This document shows, one piece after another, positions 1 through 8,816 of a DNA stretch of 64,000 nt. The translations under genes were made by a program, and so were the position numbers. The stretch is taken from NCBI RefSeq assembly GCF_026168755.1, contig NZ_JAPFDR010000005.1, forward strand, positions 1-64,000, written 5' to 3'. The number at the start of each line of letters is the position of its first letter. Position 1 is the first letter of the stretch. This stretch comes from Clostridium sp. (lineage in GTDB: Bacteria; Bacillota; Clostridia; Clostridiales; Clostridiaceae). The notes under the pieces were generated by a model. The model was not told the origin of the DNA, ran no database searches, and saw only the letters and a list, made by a program, of their open reading frames with translations.

Positions 1-137
1 AACGACTTAGGCTTGAAAAGCCTAACGCGTCAATATATTAAAATTCATTAAACTTAAAGAACCGCCGTGTACCAGACCGGTACGCACGGTGGTGTGAGAG
101 GTCGGTAGATAAAATAATTATCTACCTCCTACTCGAT
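1..137 (+). mobile_element. 3' end of a group II intron (domain IV tail, domains V and VI)
   Basis: Only the 3' end of the ribozyme is in the window. Domain V runs from about 58 to 100. Its lower stem pairs ACCGCCGTG with CACGGTGGT, a two-base CG bulge follows, and TACC pairs with GGTA in the upper stem. Domain VI (about 101-137) is the helix GTAGATAA/TTATCTAC, followed by CTCCTACTCGAT with a candidate branch-point A at 131, seven bases from the end. Bases 1-57 would be the end of domain IV and contain a TTAGGCTT/AAGCCTAA hairpin. The intron-encoded reverse transcriptase, if present, lies upstream of the window. The exact 3' splice site (about 137) is inferred from the usual ending of this intron type. 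Confidence 0.85.
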
Positions 138-198
138 TTATTTAAAAATATTTTTAATTTATTTCTAAGAATTAACTTTTAATAATATATTTATAAAG

Positions 199-290
199 AA
201 ATAAAAAAAAGAAAGATGGCGGGTATCCATCTTTCAACTATGGTATAAAAGGGTATTGAGAATTTATGAGAGGTTATATGGTCAATAACC
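199..290 (-). ncRNA. Candidate small RNA, about 90 nt, with own promoter and terminator
   Basis: From the predicted start near 290 the RNA would begin with a hairpin, GGTTAT/ATAACC with a 7-base loop. An unpaired middle follows, containing CCTCTC and ACCCTTTT, which could pair with ribosome-binding sites. It ends in a terminator hairpin, GAAAGATGG/CCATCTTTC (235-211), followed on the minus strand by nine T residues. No reading frame of note is present. The layout is that of a trans-acting sRNA, but no family is recognised and expression is inferred only from the signals. Confidence 0.45.
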
Positions 291-296
291 ATATTT

Positions 297-325
297 ATAA
301 TATGACATATTTATAATAAAGTCAA
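297..325 (-). promoter_or_regulatory. Vegetative-type promoter on the minus strand for a candidate sRNA
   Basis: Read on the minus strand, TTGACT (325-320) is followed after exactly 17 bases by TATTAT (302-297). The predicted start is near 290. No minus-strand protein gene follows, so the likely product is the short RNA that ends at the terminator near 200. Confidence 0.5.
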
Positions 326-527
326 CAATTTATTTAAAAAAAAATAAAATTTTTTTTAAAAGGTACAAAAATTCGACAAAACATGTAATTAAATGGTAAA
401 AATAAATGGTTTGTAAAAATTTTCATGAAAATATTATATAAAAATTAGTAAACAGTTAATACATATTAGAATAAATATATATTTAAAGAATATAAATTAT
501 AGTAGTTATACTATAGGGAGGGATATT

Positions 528-2096
528 ATGTCTCAGATAGATGTTATTAAAGAAAGTATTCAAAATGAACAATTACTAAGAGAAAGTGCTACTAATAATG
601 TACTAAAGGGTGAATATTTAATAAAAGACTCTCATCCAGATGTATATCAAATATTGGGAGTAGAAGCTAAAGCAACTATAACAAACAAAGAAACGTTAGC
701 TGATAAAATAATGATAGAAGGTCAAATTAATTATTCTGTTATGTATTTATCAGAAGATGAAAGTAAAGTAACTAGTATAAACTCAGTTTATTTATCAGAA
801 AAGTTCGCAGACTATCTTGATCTTAATAATGAAGAACATAAAGTGATTTGTGAAGTCGAGTGCGTAATAGAACATATTCAAGCTAGTATTATGAATGAGC
901 GTAAGATTGCTATTGATGGAATAAGGTCAACTAAATGGCAAGTTTATAAGGTTGAAGAATTTGAATTTGTTAAAGAAATTGAAGGAAGAGATGATATACA
1001 AGTTAAGACAAAAAGTGAAGAGATGAATCAAATAAAGTGTGAAAAAGACATAGAGTTAATGGGAAAATCTATGATAAAAGTAACAATGGATAAACCTGAA
1101 GTTGATGAAATATTAAAATGCTCCATGAATTTACACAAAAAAGAGGTTAAACTTGGAGATGGAAAGATATATTTTGGATGTTATTGCAAGATAGAAGTAC
1201 TATGCAAAGGAAAAGATGAAAATGATATATTCTTATTACAAGATGATATATACTTATCAAAAGAGGAAGAAGCTATTGGTGTAAATAGTGATATGATGAC
1301 ATCTCATCAAATAGATATAGTAAGTTTTGATAGTATAATCAATGCTGATGATTTAGGTGAGAGTAGAGTTGTAAATGTTGAATTTATGATTAAGGGAACT
1401 ATTAAGGTTATATCTAAAGAGGTTATTGATGTAATTAAAGATGCTTATTCACCAACTAAATCAATAGAGTTAACTAAGAAGAAGTATGAGACAGGATTAG
1501 TTCATGGAATAATTACATCAGAATTAATAGTAAAAGATAATTTATACCCTAAAGATGAAAATGATAAAATTAGTTGTGTAATATCTGCTACAGGATGCCC
1601 AGTTATAACAGATAGGGTTGTTGAAGAAGATAAAATAAAGGTTGAAGGAATAATAAAAGTGTTAGTCCTTTATAAGACAACTGATGATAATTGCAAGATA
1701 GATATGTGTAATGGAGAAATTCCATTTACTTCAGTAATTGATTTAAAAGGCACAAAACCAGATATGGTTGCCTTATGTAAAGTTCACTTAGAAAATTTAG
1801 ATGCTACTGTTGAAGCTAATACAATTGGTGTAAGGGCTACATTATCTGTTTTAGTTAAGGCTTGTTATAAGGTTAATAAAGAGTGGATAGTTGATATTAT
1901 TGAAGGTGAAGAAGAAAAAGAATGTAAAAAAGCTTCAGTTACAATATATGTAGTTAATATAGGTGACACACTTTGGGATTTAGCTAAAAAATATAATACT
2001 ACAATGGATTCATTAATAGAAATAAATGAATTAGATGGACCAGAATCATTAACTGAAGGTAAAAAGATAATAATACCAGGAAAATGTAAGTTTTAA
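528..2096 (+). CDS. SPOCS (DUF3794) and LysM domain protein
   Basis: The 522-residue protein has repeated SPOCS/DUF3794-type segments over roughly residues 30-460. A C-terminal LysM domain (about 474-518, with GDTLWDLAKKYNTT and a final KIIIPG) would bind peptidoglycan. In spore formers, proteins of this architecture are linked to the spore envelope, by analogy with other SPOCS/LysM coat and cortex morphogenetic proteins. There is no signal peptide, which fits a mother-cell protein acting on the forespore surface. The start is ATG with GGGAGGGAT just upstream. It is monocistronic: a gene-free region precedes it and a strong terminator follows. The exact role is inferred from domains only. Confidence 0.85.
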   Translation: MSQIDVIKESIQNEQLLRESATNNVLKGEYLIKDSHPDVYQILGVEAKATITNKETLADKIMIEGQINYSVMYLSEDESKVTSINSVYLSEKFADYLDLNNEEHKVICEVECVIEHIQASIMNERKIAIDGIRSTKWQVYKVEEFEFVKEIEGRDDIQVKTKSEEMNQIKCEKDIELMGKSMIKVTMDKPEVDEILKCSMNLHKKEVKLGDGKIYFGCYCKIEVLCKGKDENDIFLLQDDIYLSKEEEAIGVNSDMMTSHQIDIVSFDSIINADDLGESRVVNVEFMIKGTIKVISKEVIDVIKDAYSPTKSIELTKKKYETGLVHGIITSELIVKDNLYPKDENDKISCVISATGCPVITDRVVEEDKIKVEGIIKVLVLYKTTDDNCKIDMCNGEIPFTSVIDLKGTKPDMVALCKVHLENLDATVEANTIGVRATLSVLVKACYKVNKEWIVDIIEGEEEKECKKASVTIYVVNIGDTLWDLAKKYNTTMDSLIEINELDGPESLTEGKKIIIPGKCKF

Positions 2097-2111
2097 TAAG
2101 GTTTAAAATAC

Positions 2112-2147
2112 AAAAAAGCTATTGCAAAGTTATGCAATAGCTTTTTT
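2112..2147 (+). terminator. Intrinsic terminator after the SPOCS/LysM gene
   Basis: Perfect 15-bp stem (AAAAAAGCTATTGCA and its complement) with a 6-base loop, whose 3' arm ends in six T residues. The A-rich 5' arm means it could also work on the minus strand. Confidence 0.9.
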
Positions 2148-2210
2148 GTATTTTTGAATATATTTCATTTGATTGGATAAAATAAGAAATATGTGATTTG
2201 AGGTGATAAA

Positions 2211-3044
2211 TTGAGCGAAAAAGTAAGTGGTAACTTAATAATAATAGGAGGAGCTGAGGATAAAGAAGGCGATAAAGAAATATTAAAAAGAGTAGCAAAA
2301 TATATAGATCCTGAAAAGGAAAAGTTAATAATAGCAACTATAGCAACAGAATATCCAGAAAAAAGTTATGAAAATTATAAAAATGTATTTTCTAATTTAG
2401 GAATTAAAAATATAGATAAACTAGACATTAGTACTAGAGAAGATGCATTTAATAAGAAAAACGTTGAATTAATAAATAATTCAAATTTATTATTCTTTAC
2501 TGGTGGTGATCAATTGAGAATAACTAGTATGATAGGGGGCAGCCCAATATATGATGCAGTAAAGAATCTATGTGCTAATGGTGGATTAATTGCTGGAACA
2601 TCCGCAGGGGCATCTGTTATGAGTGATACCATGATAGTTCAAGGAGAAGATGATGAATCTCCACATAAATGTACTTTAAAAATGTCACCAGGTTTAGGGT
2701 TAGTAAACAATATAATAATTGATCAACATTTTGCTCAACGAGGTAGAATAGGAAGATTATTAACGGCTATAGCTCAAAATCCTGAAGTTTTGGGTATAGG
2801 AATAGATGAAGATACAGCAATAGTAGTAAGTGATAAAGGAACTGCAGAAGTTATTGGATCTGGTGCAGTATATTTCATAGATGGAAGTTCAATTGATTAT
2901 AGTAATGTATCGGAGCAATATAGTGATGAGGTACTTAGTATGTTTAATGTAAAGCTTCATGTATTAAAAGAAGGTAATAGATTTAATTTACTAGATAAAG
3001 TACCATTTGAGGAGGATAAGGATTTTTATGAAAATCATAAATAG
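2211..3044 (+). CDS. cphB: Cyanophycinase (peptidase family S51)
   Basis: The protein has 277 residues, the usual length for CphB. It hydrolyses cyanophycin (multi-L-arginyl-poly-L-aspartate) to beta-Asp-Arg dipeptides. The nucleophile-elbow motif GTSAGAS lies near residues 127-133, and FFTGGDQLR and the DQHFAQRGR segment are also typical of the family. The start is TTG at 2211, preceded by GAGGTGAT at good spacing. The last 17 bases overlap the cphA coding region, so the two are translationally coupled and probably one transcript. The enzyme is cytoplasmic. Confidence 0.93.
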   Translation: MSEKVSGNLIIIGGAEDKEGDKEILKRVAKYIDPEKEKLIIATIATEYPEKSYENYKNVFSNLGIKNIDKLDISTREDAFNKKNVELINNSNLLFFTGGDQLRITSMIGGSPIYDAVKNLCANGGLIAGTSAGASVMSDTMIVQGEDDESPHKCTLKMSPGLGLVNNIIIDQHFAQRGRIGRLLTAIAQNPEVLGIGIDEDTAIVVSDKGTAEVIGSGAVYFIDGSSIDYSNVSEQYSDEVLSMFNVKLHVLKEGNRFNLLDKVPFEEDKDFYENHK

Positions 3045-5643
3045 CACTGTTTATTCTGGAAGAAATATACATTCTCATAAAAAGTGCATACAACTCGACG
3101 TAGATTTAGAAGGATATTCTGAGATACCTAGTAAGGATATAAAAGGCTTTAATAAAAATTTGGTAGAGATGCTTCCAATTCTTAATACTCATAGGTGTGG
3201 GATAGATGAGGAAGGTGGATTTGTAAAGAGACTAAATGAAGGAACTTATTTAGCTCATATTTGTGAACATACTATTATAGCTATACAAAATATTTTAGGA
3301 ATAGATGTAGCTTATGGAAAGGCTAGAGAAGTTGAAGGTGATAGATATATAATTGTATATCAATATGAATATCCTAAGGTAGGAATTGAAGTTGCAAAAT
3401 TAGCTGTGGATATTATTAACTCACTTATAGAAGGCAAAAAAATTAGTTTTAATCATAGGTTAAATATAATAAAATCTATAATTCCAGAAGAACTTATAGG
3501 ACCTAGTGCTTTAGAAATATGTAATGCGGCTAAAAAGGCTGGATTACCAGTACTTAAAATGGGGAATAGTGGATTTTATCAAATTGGATATGGAAAACAA
3601 GGAAGAATAATAGAATCAGCAATTACTAATGCTACAAGTTGTGTATCTGCTGATATTTCATGTGATAAATTATTAACAAAGCAGTTGCTAAGAATACAAA
3701 ATTTGCCTGTTCCGAAAGGTGAAAGGGTAAATAATGTTATTGATTTATTAAGAACTGCTGAAGAAATAGGATATCCTGTTGTTTTAAAACCTGAATTTGG
3801 GAGCAAGGGAAGAGGAGTTATATTAAATATAAATAATGAGAAGGAATTATTAAAGTATTATCAAAAATTAACTGAGGAGTTTAAAGAGATAATAGTTGAA
3901 CGATACTGTGAAGGTGATGACTATAGGGTTTGTGTAGTTGGATATAATGTTGTAGCAGTTTCAAAAAGAATTCCGCCATTTGTAATAGGAGATGGAGAAA
4001 GAAATATTAAAGAACTTATAGATGAATTAAATAATGATGAGCTTAGAGGGGAAGACCATGAAAAACCTTTAACTAAGATAAATATTGATGATGAGTTAGA
4101 AAGAAATTTAAGTAAACATAACTATAATTTAAATTCTATATTAAAAAATGGAGAGAAATTATTTTTAAGAAAGAATTCAAATTTATCTACTGGTGGAATA
4201 GCTATAGATTATACAGATGTTATTTCAGAAGAAAATAAGGAAATATGTGTAAGGGCAGCTAAGGCCATAGGATTAGATATATGTGGTATTGATGTTTGTA
4301 CAACTGATATTAGTGAATCCTTAATGAATAATGGAGCCATACTTGAGGTTAACGCAGCACCAGGTTTAAGAATGCATTCATATCCTTATAAAGGAGTTAG
4401 TAGAAATATTGGAAATGACATAATTAATATGATGTATAATAATAATCCTCAAAATATACCTGTAGTTGCTGTTACTGGGACAAATGGTAAAACAACAACT
4501 ACTAGGATAATAAATAGTACATTATCTAGAATGGGATATTGTGTTGGAATGACAAGTACTGATGGAATATATGTTAATGGTAAATGTATTGATATAGGTG
4601 ATGATACCGGTTTTGAGAGTGCTAAATGTATATTATACAATAGAGATGTTGATATAGCAGTTTTAGAAACTGCAAGAGGTGGGATTATAAGAAAAGGATT
4701 AGCATATGATTTAGCTGATGTTGCAGTAATAACTAATATTACTGATGATCATTTAGGAATAGATAATATAAATTCTATGGAGGAGCTTTGTAAGGTAAAA
4801 TCATTAGTAGCGGAAGCTGTAAAAGAAAATGGAAACGTAGTAATTAATGCTGATGATGAGTGGAGTAGAAAGATTATAAATAGAATAAATTCAAATATAA
4901 TTTACTATTCTTCTGATTTTAATAATGAATTAATAAGAGAAAATATAAGTAAGAAGCTTATTGCTGTATACAGAAAAGATGATTATCTATGTGTTAATAA
5001 TAAGGGAATAGAATATAAAATAATAAATGTTAAAGATATTCCAATATCATTAAATGGTACATTAGAATTTAATATTGAAAATGCAATGGCAGCTTGTGCA
5101 GCATTAGTAGGTATGGAAATAGATTATAGCATGATAAGAATAGGGTTAGAGAATTTTAACTCTGAAGATAATTCAGGAAGGTTTAACGTTTATGATTATA
5201 ATGGTATAAAGGTTATATTGGATTATGGTCATAATATAGAAGGGTATAAAAAAGTTTTACCTACATTAGAACGTATTGGCAGTGGGAATATTACTGGGAT
5301 AATTGGTGTTCCAGGGGATAGAAGTGATTATGTTGCGAGGGAAATAGGAAGTATAAGTGCTAGATATCTTGATAAAATAATAATTAAGGAAGATAAAGAT
5401 AGAAGAGGAAGAGAAAGTGGAGAAATACCTAATTTAATTAAAGATGGTGTATTAAAGGTAAAGAAAGATGCAAATGTAAATATAGTGTTGGATGAAGTTG
5501 AAGCTTTAGGAAAGGCACTAAATGAATCTGCTGAGGGAGATATTATAATTGTATTTTTTGAAAGATTGGTTCCGTTAATAAATTATATCAAATCCAATAA
5601 AAATAATGATACAGATTTAGGGAATGTTGTTAATTCAAATTAA
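3028..5643 (+). CDS. cphA: Cyanophycin synthetase
   Basis: The 871-residue protein makes cyanophycin by ATP-dependent addition of Asp and Arg. In order it has an N-terminal domain, an ATP-grasp domain (about 215-480, with PVVLKPEFGSKGRG and EVNAAPGLRMH), and a MurE-like ligase domain with P-loop GTNGKTTTTR near residue 484 and ETARGGIIRKGL. The ORF track starts at an upstream TTG, but the ATG at 3028 has GAGGAGGATAAGG in front and matches the family N-terminus. It overlaps the end of cphB. CphA/CphB in a heterotrophic spore former suggests nitrogen storage, possibly tied to sporulation. The link to spores is inference. Confidence 0.94.
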   Translation: MKIINSTVYSGRNIHSHKKCIQLDVDLEGYSEIPSKDIKGFNKNLVEMLPILNTHRCGIDEEGGFVKRLNEGTYLAHICEHTIIAIQNILGIDVAYGKAREVEGDRYIIVYQYEYPKVGIEVAKLAVDIINSLIEGKKISFNHRLNIIKSIIPEELIGPSALEICNAAKKAGLPVLKMGNSGFYQIGYGKQGRIIESAITNATSCVSADISCDKLLTKQLLRIQNLPVPKGERVNNVIDLLRTAEEIGYPVVLKPEFGSKGRGVILNINNEKELLKYYQKLTEEFKEIIVERYCEGDDYRVCVVGYNVVAVSKRIPPFVIGDGERNIKELIDELNNDELRGEDHEKPLTKINIDDELERNLSKHNYNLNSILKNGEKLFLRKNSNLSTGGIAIDYTDVISEENKEICVRAAKAIGLDICGIDVCTTDISESLMNNGAILEVNAAPGLRMHSYPYKGVSRNIGNDIINMMYNNNPQNIPVVAVTGTNGKTTTTRIINSTLSRMGYCVGMTSTDGIYVNGKCIDIGDDTGFESAKCILYNRDVDIAVLETARGGIIRKGLAYDLADVAVITNITDDHLGIDNINSMEELCKVKSLVAEAVKENGNVVINADDEWSRKIINRINSNIIYYSSDFNNELIRENISKKLIAVYRKDDYLCVNNKGIEYKIINVKDIPISLNGTLEFNIENAMAACAALVGMEIDYSMIRIGLENFNSEDNSGRFNVYDYNGIKVILDYGHNIEGYKKVLPTLERIGSGNITGIIGVPGDRSDYVAREIGSISARYLDKIIIKEDKDRRGRESGEIPNLIKDGVLKVKKDANVNIVLDEVEALGKALNESAEGDIIIVFFERLVPLINYIKSNKNNDTDLGNVVNSN

Positions 5644-5700
5644 AGAATACAACAATGACATATTTACTATAAGAAAAATAATATATATAATATTATTTAT

Positions 5701-5733
5701 AAAGTTCAGGGTTTATACTCTGAACTTTAATTT
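5701..5733 (+). terminator. Probable terminator after cphA
   Basis: Stem AAAGTTCAG/CTGAACTTT around a 10-base loop, followed by AATTT. The T tract is weak, so some read-through into ispE is likely. Confidence 0.6.
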
Positions 5734-5769
5734 AGAATTATGAACTTTCCATTGAAAGGATTTGGATAT

Positions 5770-6615
5770 ATGAAAATAAAAGCTTATGCAAAAATTAACA
5801 TTTCTTTAGATATAGTAGGAAAAAGAGAAAGTGATGGATATCATTTATTAAAAATGATAATGCAGAATATAGATTTGTACGATGAAATATCTATAGAAAA
5901 ACAGAAGAAAGATATAAGAATAAGTTGTAATAAAAGCTATGTTCCGACAGATTCAAGAAACTTAGCTTATAAAGCAGCAAATTTATTTAAAGAGACATAT
6001 AATATTGAAGATGGAGTTCATATTGATATTGTAAAGAATATTCCTGTATCAGCTGGTCTAGCTGGGGGAAGTACAGATGCAGCTGCTGTTTTAAAGCTTA
6101 TGAATAAGATATTTAAGGTGAATGCATCTAATGAAGAACTTATGGAACTTGGGTTAAAATTAGGTGCTGATATTCCATATTGTATTAATGGTGGAACAGC
6201 ACTTTGTGAAGGCATTGGAGAAAAAATAACAGCTTTACAACCTTTTAAGGATAAAATATTAGTTTTAGTAAAGCCTAGTTTTGGAGTTTCAACTAAAGAA
6301 GTATATAAAGCTTTTAATTTAGATAGAGTTAGAGTACATCCTAAAACTGAGAATTTAATAAAAGCTATGGAACAAGATGATTTGTATTATGTAGCAAATA
6401 ATATGAAAAACTTATTAGAAAATGTGACTTTAAGAAAGCATAATATATTAATTAAAATAAAAGAAGAAATGAATAGATACGGTGCAGTAGGTAGCATGAT
6501 GAGTGGAAGTGGGCCAAGTGTATTTGCTTTTTTTGATGATATGTTAAAGGCACAAAGATGCTATGAAAAAATGAAGGAAAATCATAGAGAAGTATTTTTA
6601 ACTAGAACTATTTAA
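5770..6615 (+). CDS. ispE: 4-diphosphocytidyl-2-C-methyl-D-erythritol kinase
   Basis: The 281-residue GHMP-family kinase phosphorylates CDP-ME in the non-mevalonate (MEP) pathway to isoprenoids. It starts with KAYAKINISLDI. The ATP-binding glycine-rich loop VSAGLAGGSTDAAA lies near residue 93, and the late GHMP motif is SMMSGSGPSVFAFF. The track starts at 5740, but ATG 5770 is preferred because GAAAGGA precedes it and the family begins at this lysine-alanine motif. It is the only MEP-pathway gene in the window. Cytoplasmic. Confidence 0.94.
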   Translation: MKIKAYAKINISLDIVGKRESDGYHLLKMIMQNIDLYDEISIEKQKKDIRISCNKSYVPTDSRNLAYKAANLFKETYNIEDGVHIDIVKNIPVSAGLAGGSTDAAAVLKLMNKIFKVNASNEELMELGLKLGADIPYCINGGTALCEGIGEKITALQPFKDKILVLVKPSFGVSTKEVYKAFNLDRVRVHPKTENLIKAMEQDDLYYVANNMKNLLENVTLRKHNILIKIKEEMNRYGAVGSMMSGSGPSVFAFFDDMLKAQRCYEKMKENHREVFLTRTI

Positions 6616-6633
6616 ATAAAAATTAAATATAAA

Positions 6634-6662
6634 TGAATAAACCCCTTTATAATGTCAATACT
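6634..6662 (+). promoter_or_regulatory. Possible sigma-F-type promoter of spoIIR
   Basis: TGAATAA (6634-6640) is followed after 13 bases by GTCAATACT (6654-6662), one mismatch from the GGnnAnAnT pattern of forespore sigma-F promoters. SpoIIR is under sigma-F in Bacillus subtilis, which supports the reading. The match was made by eye. Confidence 0.35.
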
Positions 6663-6686
6663 TAAAACTAGAAAGGGGTTATGTTT

Positions 6687-7379
6687 ATGAGAAAGTATAT
6701 TTATTTTATAATACCTATGGTTTTAACAGTTGTAATTTTTAATGGATGTCAATCTATTGCAATCAATACAAAGGAATCTAGTTTAGAGTTAACAGAATTA
6801 AATTATGATGATATTAAGGACAAGCTTATAAGATTTCATGTAATAGCAAATAGTGATACAGATGAAGATCAAAATCTTAAGCTAAAAGTTAGAGATAAAG
6901 TAGTTGAAGCATTAAGTGAAAAATTAAGTAATGTAAATTCATTAGAGGAAGCAGAAAATGTATTAAAGGAAAATATAGATTATGTTAATGAAATTGCAAA
7001 AGAGGTTATTGAAGAAAATAATTATACTTATGAAGTGAATACAATGTTGTCTTATGAGAATTTTCCTGATAAGGTATATGGAGATTATATTTTTCCGCAA
7101 GGAAATTATGAAGCATTTAGAGTTATAATAGGAGAAGGAAAAGGACAAAATTGGTGGTGTGTTATGTTTCCATCATTATGTTTTGTTGATGAAAGTAAAA
7201 ACTCAGTAGATTCTAGTGATTTAAAAGAAGAAATCGAAAATATAGAACCTAAAAATAATGAGACAACAAATGAAAATAAAGAAAAAAATAAAGAAAAAAA
7301 TAAAGAATCAAGTAATGTTAATAATGGAGTAAAATTTAAGTTTAAGATAGTAGAAGTTATAAAGGAAATTCTTGATTAA
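6687..7379 (+). CDS. spoIIR: Stage II sporulation protein R
   Basis: SpoIIR is the forespore-made signal that leads SpoIIGA to cleave pro-sigma-E in the mother cell. The 230-residue protein has an N-terminal hydrophobic export segment ending near a Cys (FNGCQS). The family signatures are LIRFHVIANSDTDEDQ, LKLKVRD, the FPxKxYGxYxFPxGxYEAxR segment, and GEGKGQNWWCVMFPSLCFVD. A low-complexity E/N/K-rich stretch (about 190-215) precedes the C-terminus. ATG 6687 is preferred to ATG 6681 because it sits 8 bases after AAAGGGG. The ribosome site lies in one arm of an inverted repeat (6640-6680). Confidence 0.93.
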   Translation: MRKYIYFIIPMVLTVVIFNGCQSIAINTKESSLELTELNYDDIKDKLIRFHVIANSDTDEDQNLKLKVRDKVVEALSEKLSNVNSLEEAENVLKENIDYVNEIAKEVIEENNYTYEVNTMLSYENFPDKVYGDYIFPQGNYEAFRVIIGEGKGQNWWCVMFPSLCFVDESKNSVDSSDLKEEIENIEPKNNETTNENKEKNKEKNKESSNVNNGVKFKFKIVEVIKEILD

Positions 7380-7392
7380 TAGGAGGAATAGT

Positions 7393-8382
7393 ATGGCAAA
7401 GGCATTAGCTATGGTTTCAGGAGGGCTAGATAGTATTTTAGCAGCAAAATTAATAAAGGAACAAGGTATAGATGTATTAGGAATTTGTTTTAGATCATAC
7501 TTTTTTAGTGAAGAAAGTGCAATAAAGATGGCAAAGCAAATAGATATACCACTATTAGTAGTAGATTTTTCACCAGAGCATTTAGAGTTAGTTAAAAATC
7601 CTAAGCATGGTAGAGGTAAAAATATGAATCCATGTATAGATTGTCATGCTATGATGATGAATTATGCAGGAAAATTATTAGAGGAACATAATGCAGATTT
7701 TATTATTACAGGTGAAGTATTAAATCAACGACCTATGTCTCAAAACAGACAAGCTTTAAATATTGTAAAAAAAGAATCTGGATTTGCTAATAAAATTTTA
7801 AGGCCTTTATGTGCTAAAAATATGGATCCTACAGAAATGGAGTTAAGTGGATTAGTTGATAGAGAAAAATTATTAAATATTACTGGAAGAAGTAGAAAGC
7901 CACAAATGGAGTTAGCTGCAAAATGGGGAATTACAGAATATCCATCACCAGCAGGTGGATGTAAATTAACAGAACCAAATTATGCATTAAGATTAAAAGA
8001 TCTTTTAAACTTTAAAGAGGAAGTTGAAGAAAATGAATTAAGTCTTTTAAGATATGGAAGACATTTTAGGACAGATGATAACAATAAAATAATAGTTGCA
8101 AGAACTCAAGAAGAGGGAGAAGCAATTAAATCATTTATACATAATGAATATTATTCTTTTCATACAACTGATTTTTCTGGAGCACTTGTATTACTAGAAG
8201 GAAGTGGAACAGAAAGAGATGTACATTTAGCTGCTAGAATAGCTGCAAGGTATAGCAAAGGAAGAGAAAAAACAGAGTTAAAGGTTAAATACGGCATATA
8301 TGGACAAAAGCTAGAAAATATTATAGTTGTAGAGCCTATAAGTGATAAAGAATTAGAAAAATATATGATTTCTATAAAGTAG
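7393..8382 (+). CDS. ThiI/MnmA-like PP-loop ATPase, probable tRNA-modifying enzyme
   Basis: The 329-residue protein opens with the adenylating PP-loop SGGLDS (about residues 9-14). It has a Cys pair region NPCIDCHAMM and the FIITGEVLNQRPMSQ segment found in ThiI-like tRNA sulfurtransferases. It lacks the N-terminal THUMP domain of ThiI. The C-terminal part (about 230-329) resembles a small RNA-binding domain but I cannot name it firmly. A role in tRNA thiolation is likely by family, with substrate unknown. The track start at 7372 is replaced by ATG 7393, directly after AGGAGGAATAGT. It overlaps nothing and is 9 bases from the next gene, so an operon is likely. Confidence 0.8.
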   Translation: MAKALAMVSGGLDSILAAKLIKEQGIDVLGICFRSYFFSEESAIKMAKQIDIPLLVVDFSPEHLELVKNPKHGRGKNMNPCIDCHAMMMNYAGKLLEEHNADFIITGEVLNQRPMSQNRQALNIVKKESGFANKILRPLCAKNMDPTEMELSGLVDREKLLNITGRSRKPQMELAAKWGITEYPSPAGGCKLTEPNYALRLKDLLNFKEEVEENELSLLRYGRHFRTDDNNKIIVARTQEEGEAIKSFIHNEYYSFHTTDFSGALVLLEGSGTERDVHLAARIAARYSKGREKTELKVKYGIYGQKLENIIVVEPISDKELEKYMISIK

Positions 8383-8391
8383 GGGGATAAA

Positions 8392-8808
8392 ATGGAGAAG
8401 AGAGCAATTATATCTGTAAAAAGTTCATCAAATTTAGAGCCTAATGATGCAATTGAAGTAGTGACTCCTGGTAAATTTATAATTAAGGAGAAGGGATTTA
8501 AGGCGATATATGAGGAATCAGAAATATCAGGAATGGAAGGGACAACTACTACTTTAAACATACAAGACAACATAATGGTATTAGAGAGAGTAGGATCAAC
8601 TACTACAAATATGGAATTTAAAGAAGGGGAAATGGCTGTTTCCTTATATAATACGCCATATGGAGTATTAAATTTAAATATTGATACTGAAAAGTTAGAT
8701 ATAAATGTTAATGAAAATGGTGGAGAAATTTACTCTAAGTATATTTTAGGACTTGAGGGGCAAGAAGGCATAATCACTGAGTTAAATATAAAAATTAAAG
8801 TAAATTAA
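8392..8808 (+). CDS. DUF1934 (YwiB-like) beta-barrel protein
   Basis: The 138-residue protein has alternating beta-strand character, with ends KRAIISVKSS and LNIKIKVN. This is the DUF1934/YwiB pattern, a small lipocalin-like beta-barrel family of unknown function. AGGGGGATAAA precedes the ATG and the gene follows the PP-loop gene by 9 bases. A terminator follows. No catalytic residues can be named. Confidence 0.75.
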   Translation: MEKRAIISVKSSSNLEPNDAIEVVTPGKFIIKEKGFKAIYEESEISGMEGTTTTLNIQDNIMVLERVGSTTTNMEFKEGEMAVSLYNTPYGVLNLNIDTEKLDINVNENGGEIYSKYILGLEGQEGIITELNIKIKVN

Positions 8809-8816
8809 ATTTTAGG

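Larger units (their letters stand above)
138..527. other. Gene-free intergenic stretch between intron and SPOCS gene
   Basis: I see no open reading frame with a ribosome site in these 390 bases. The stretch is very AT-rich. It holds the candidate minus-strand small RNA (promoter 297-325, terminator about 199-235), listed separately. From about 326 to 517 I see only A/T-rich sequence, which presumably includes the promoter of the SPOCS/LysM gene. I could not assign that promoter to a particular sigma factor. Confidence 0.6.

Noticed and set aside
8160-8573. 137-codon minus-strand ORF
   Set aside because: Shadow of the PP-loop ATPase and YwiB-like genes.
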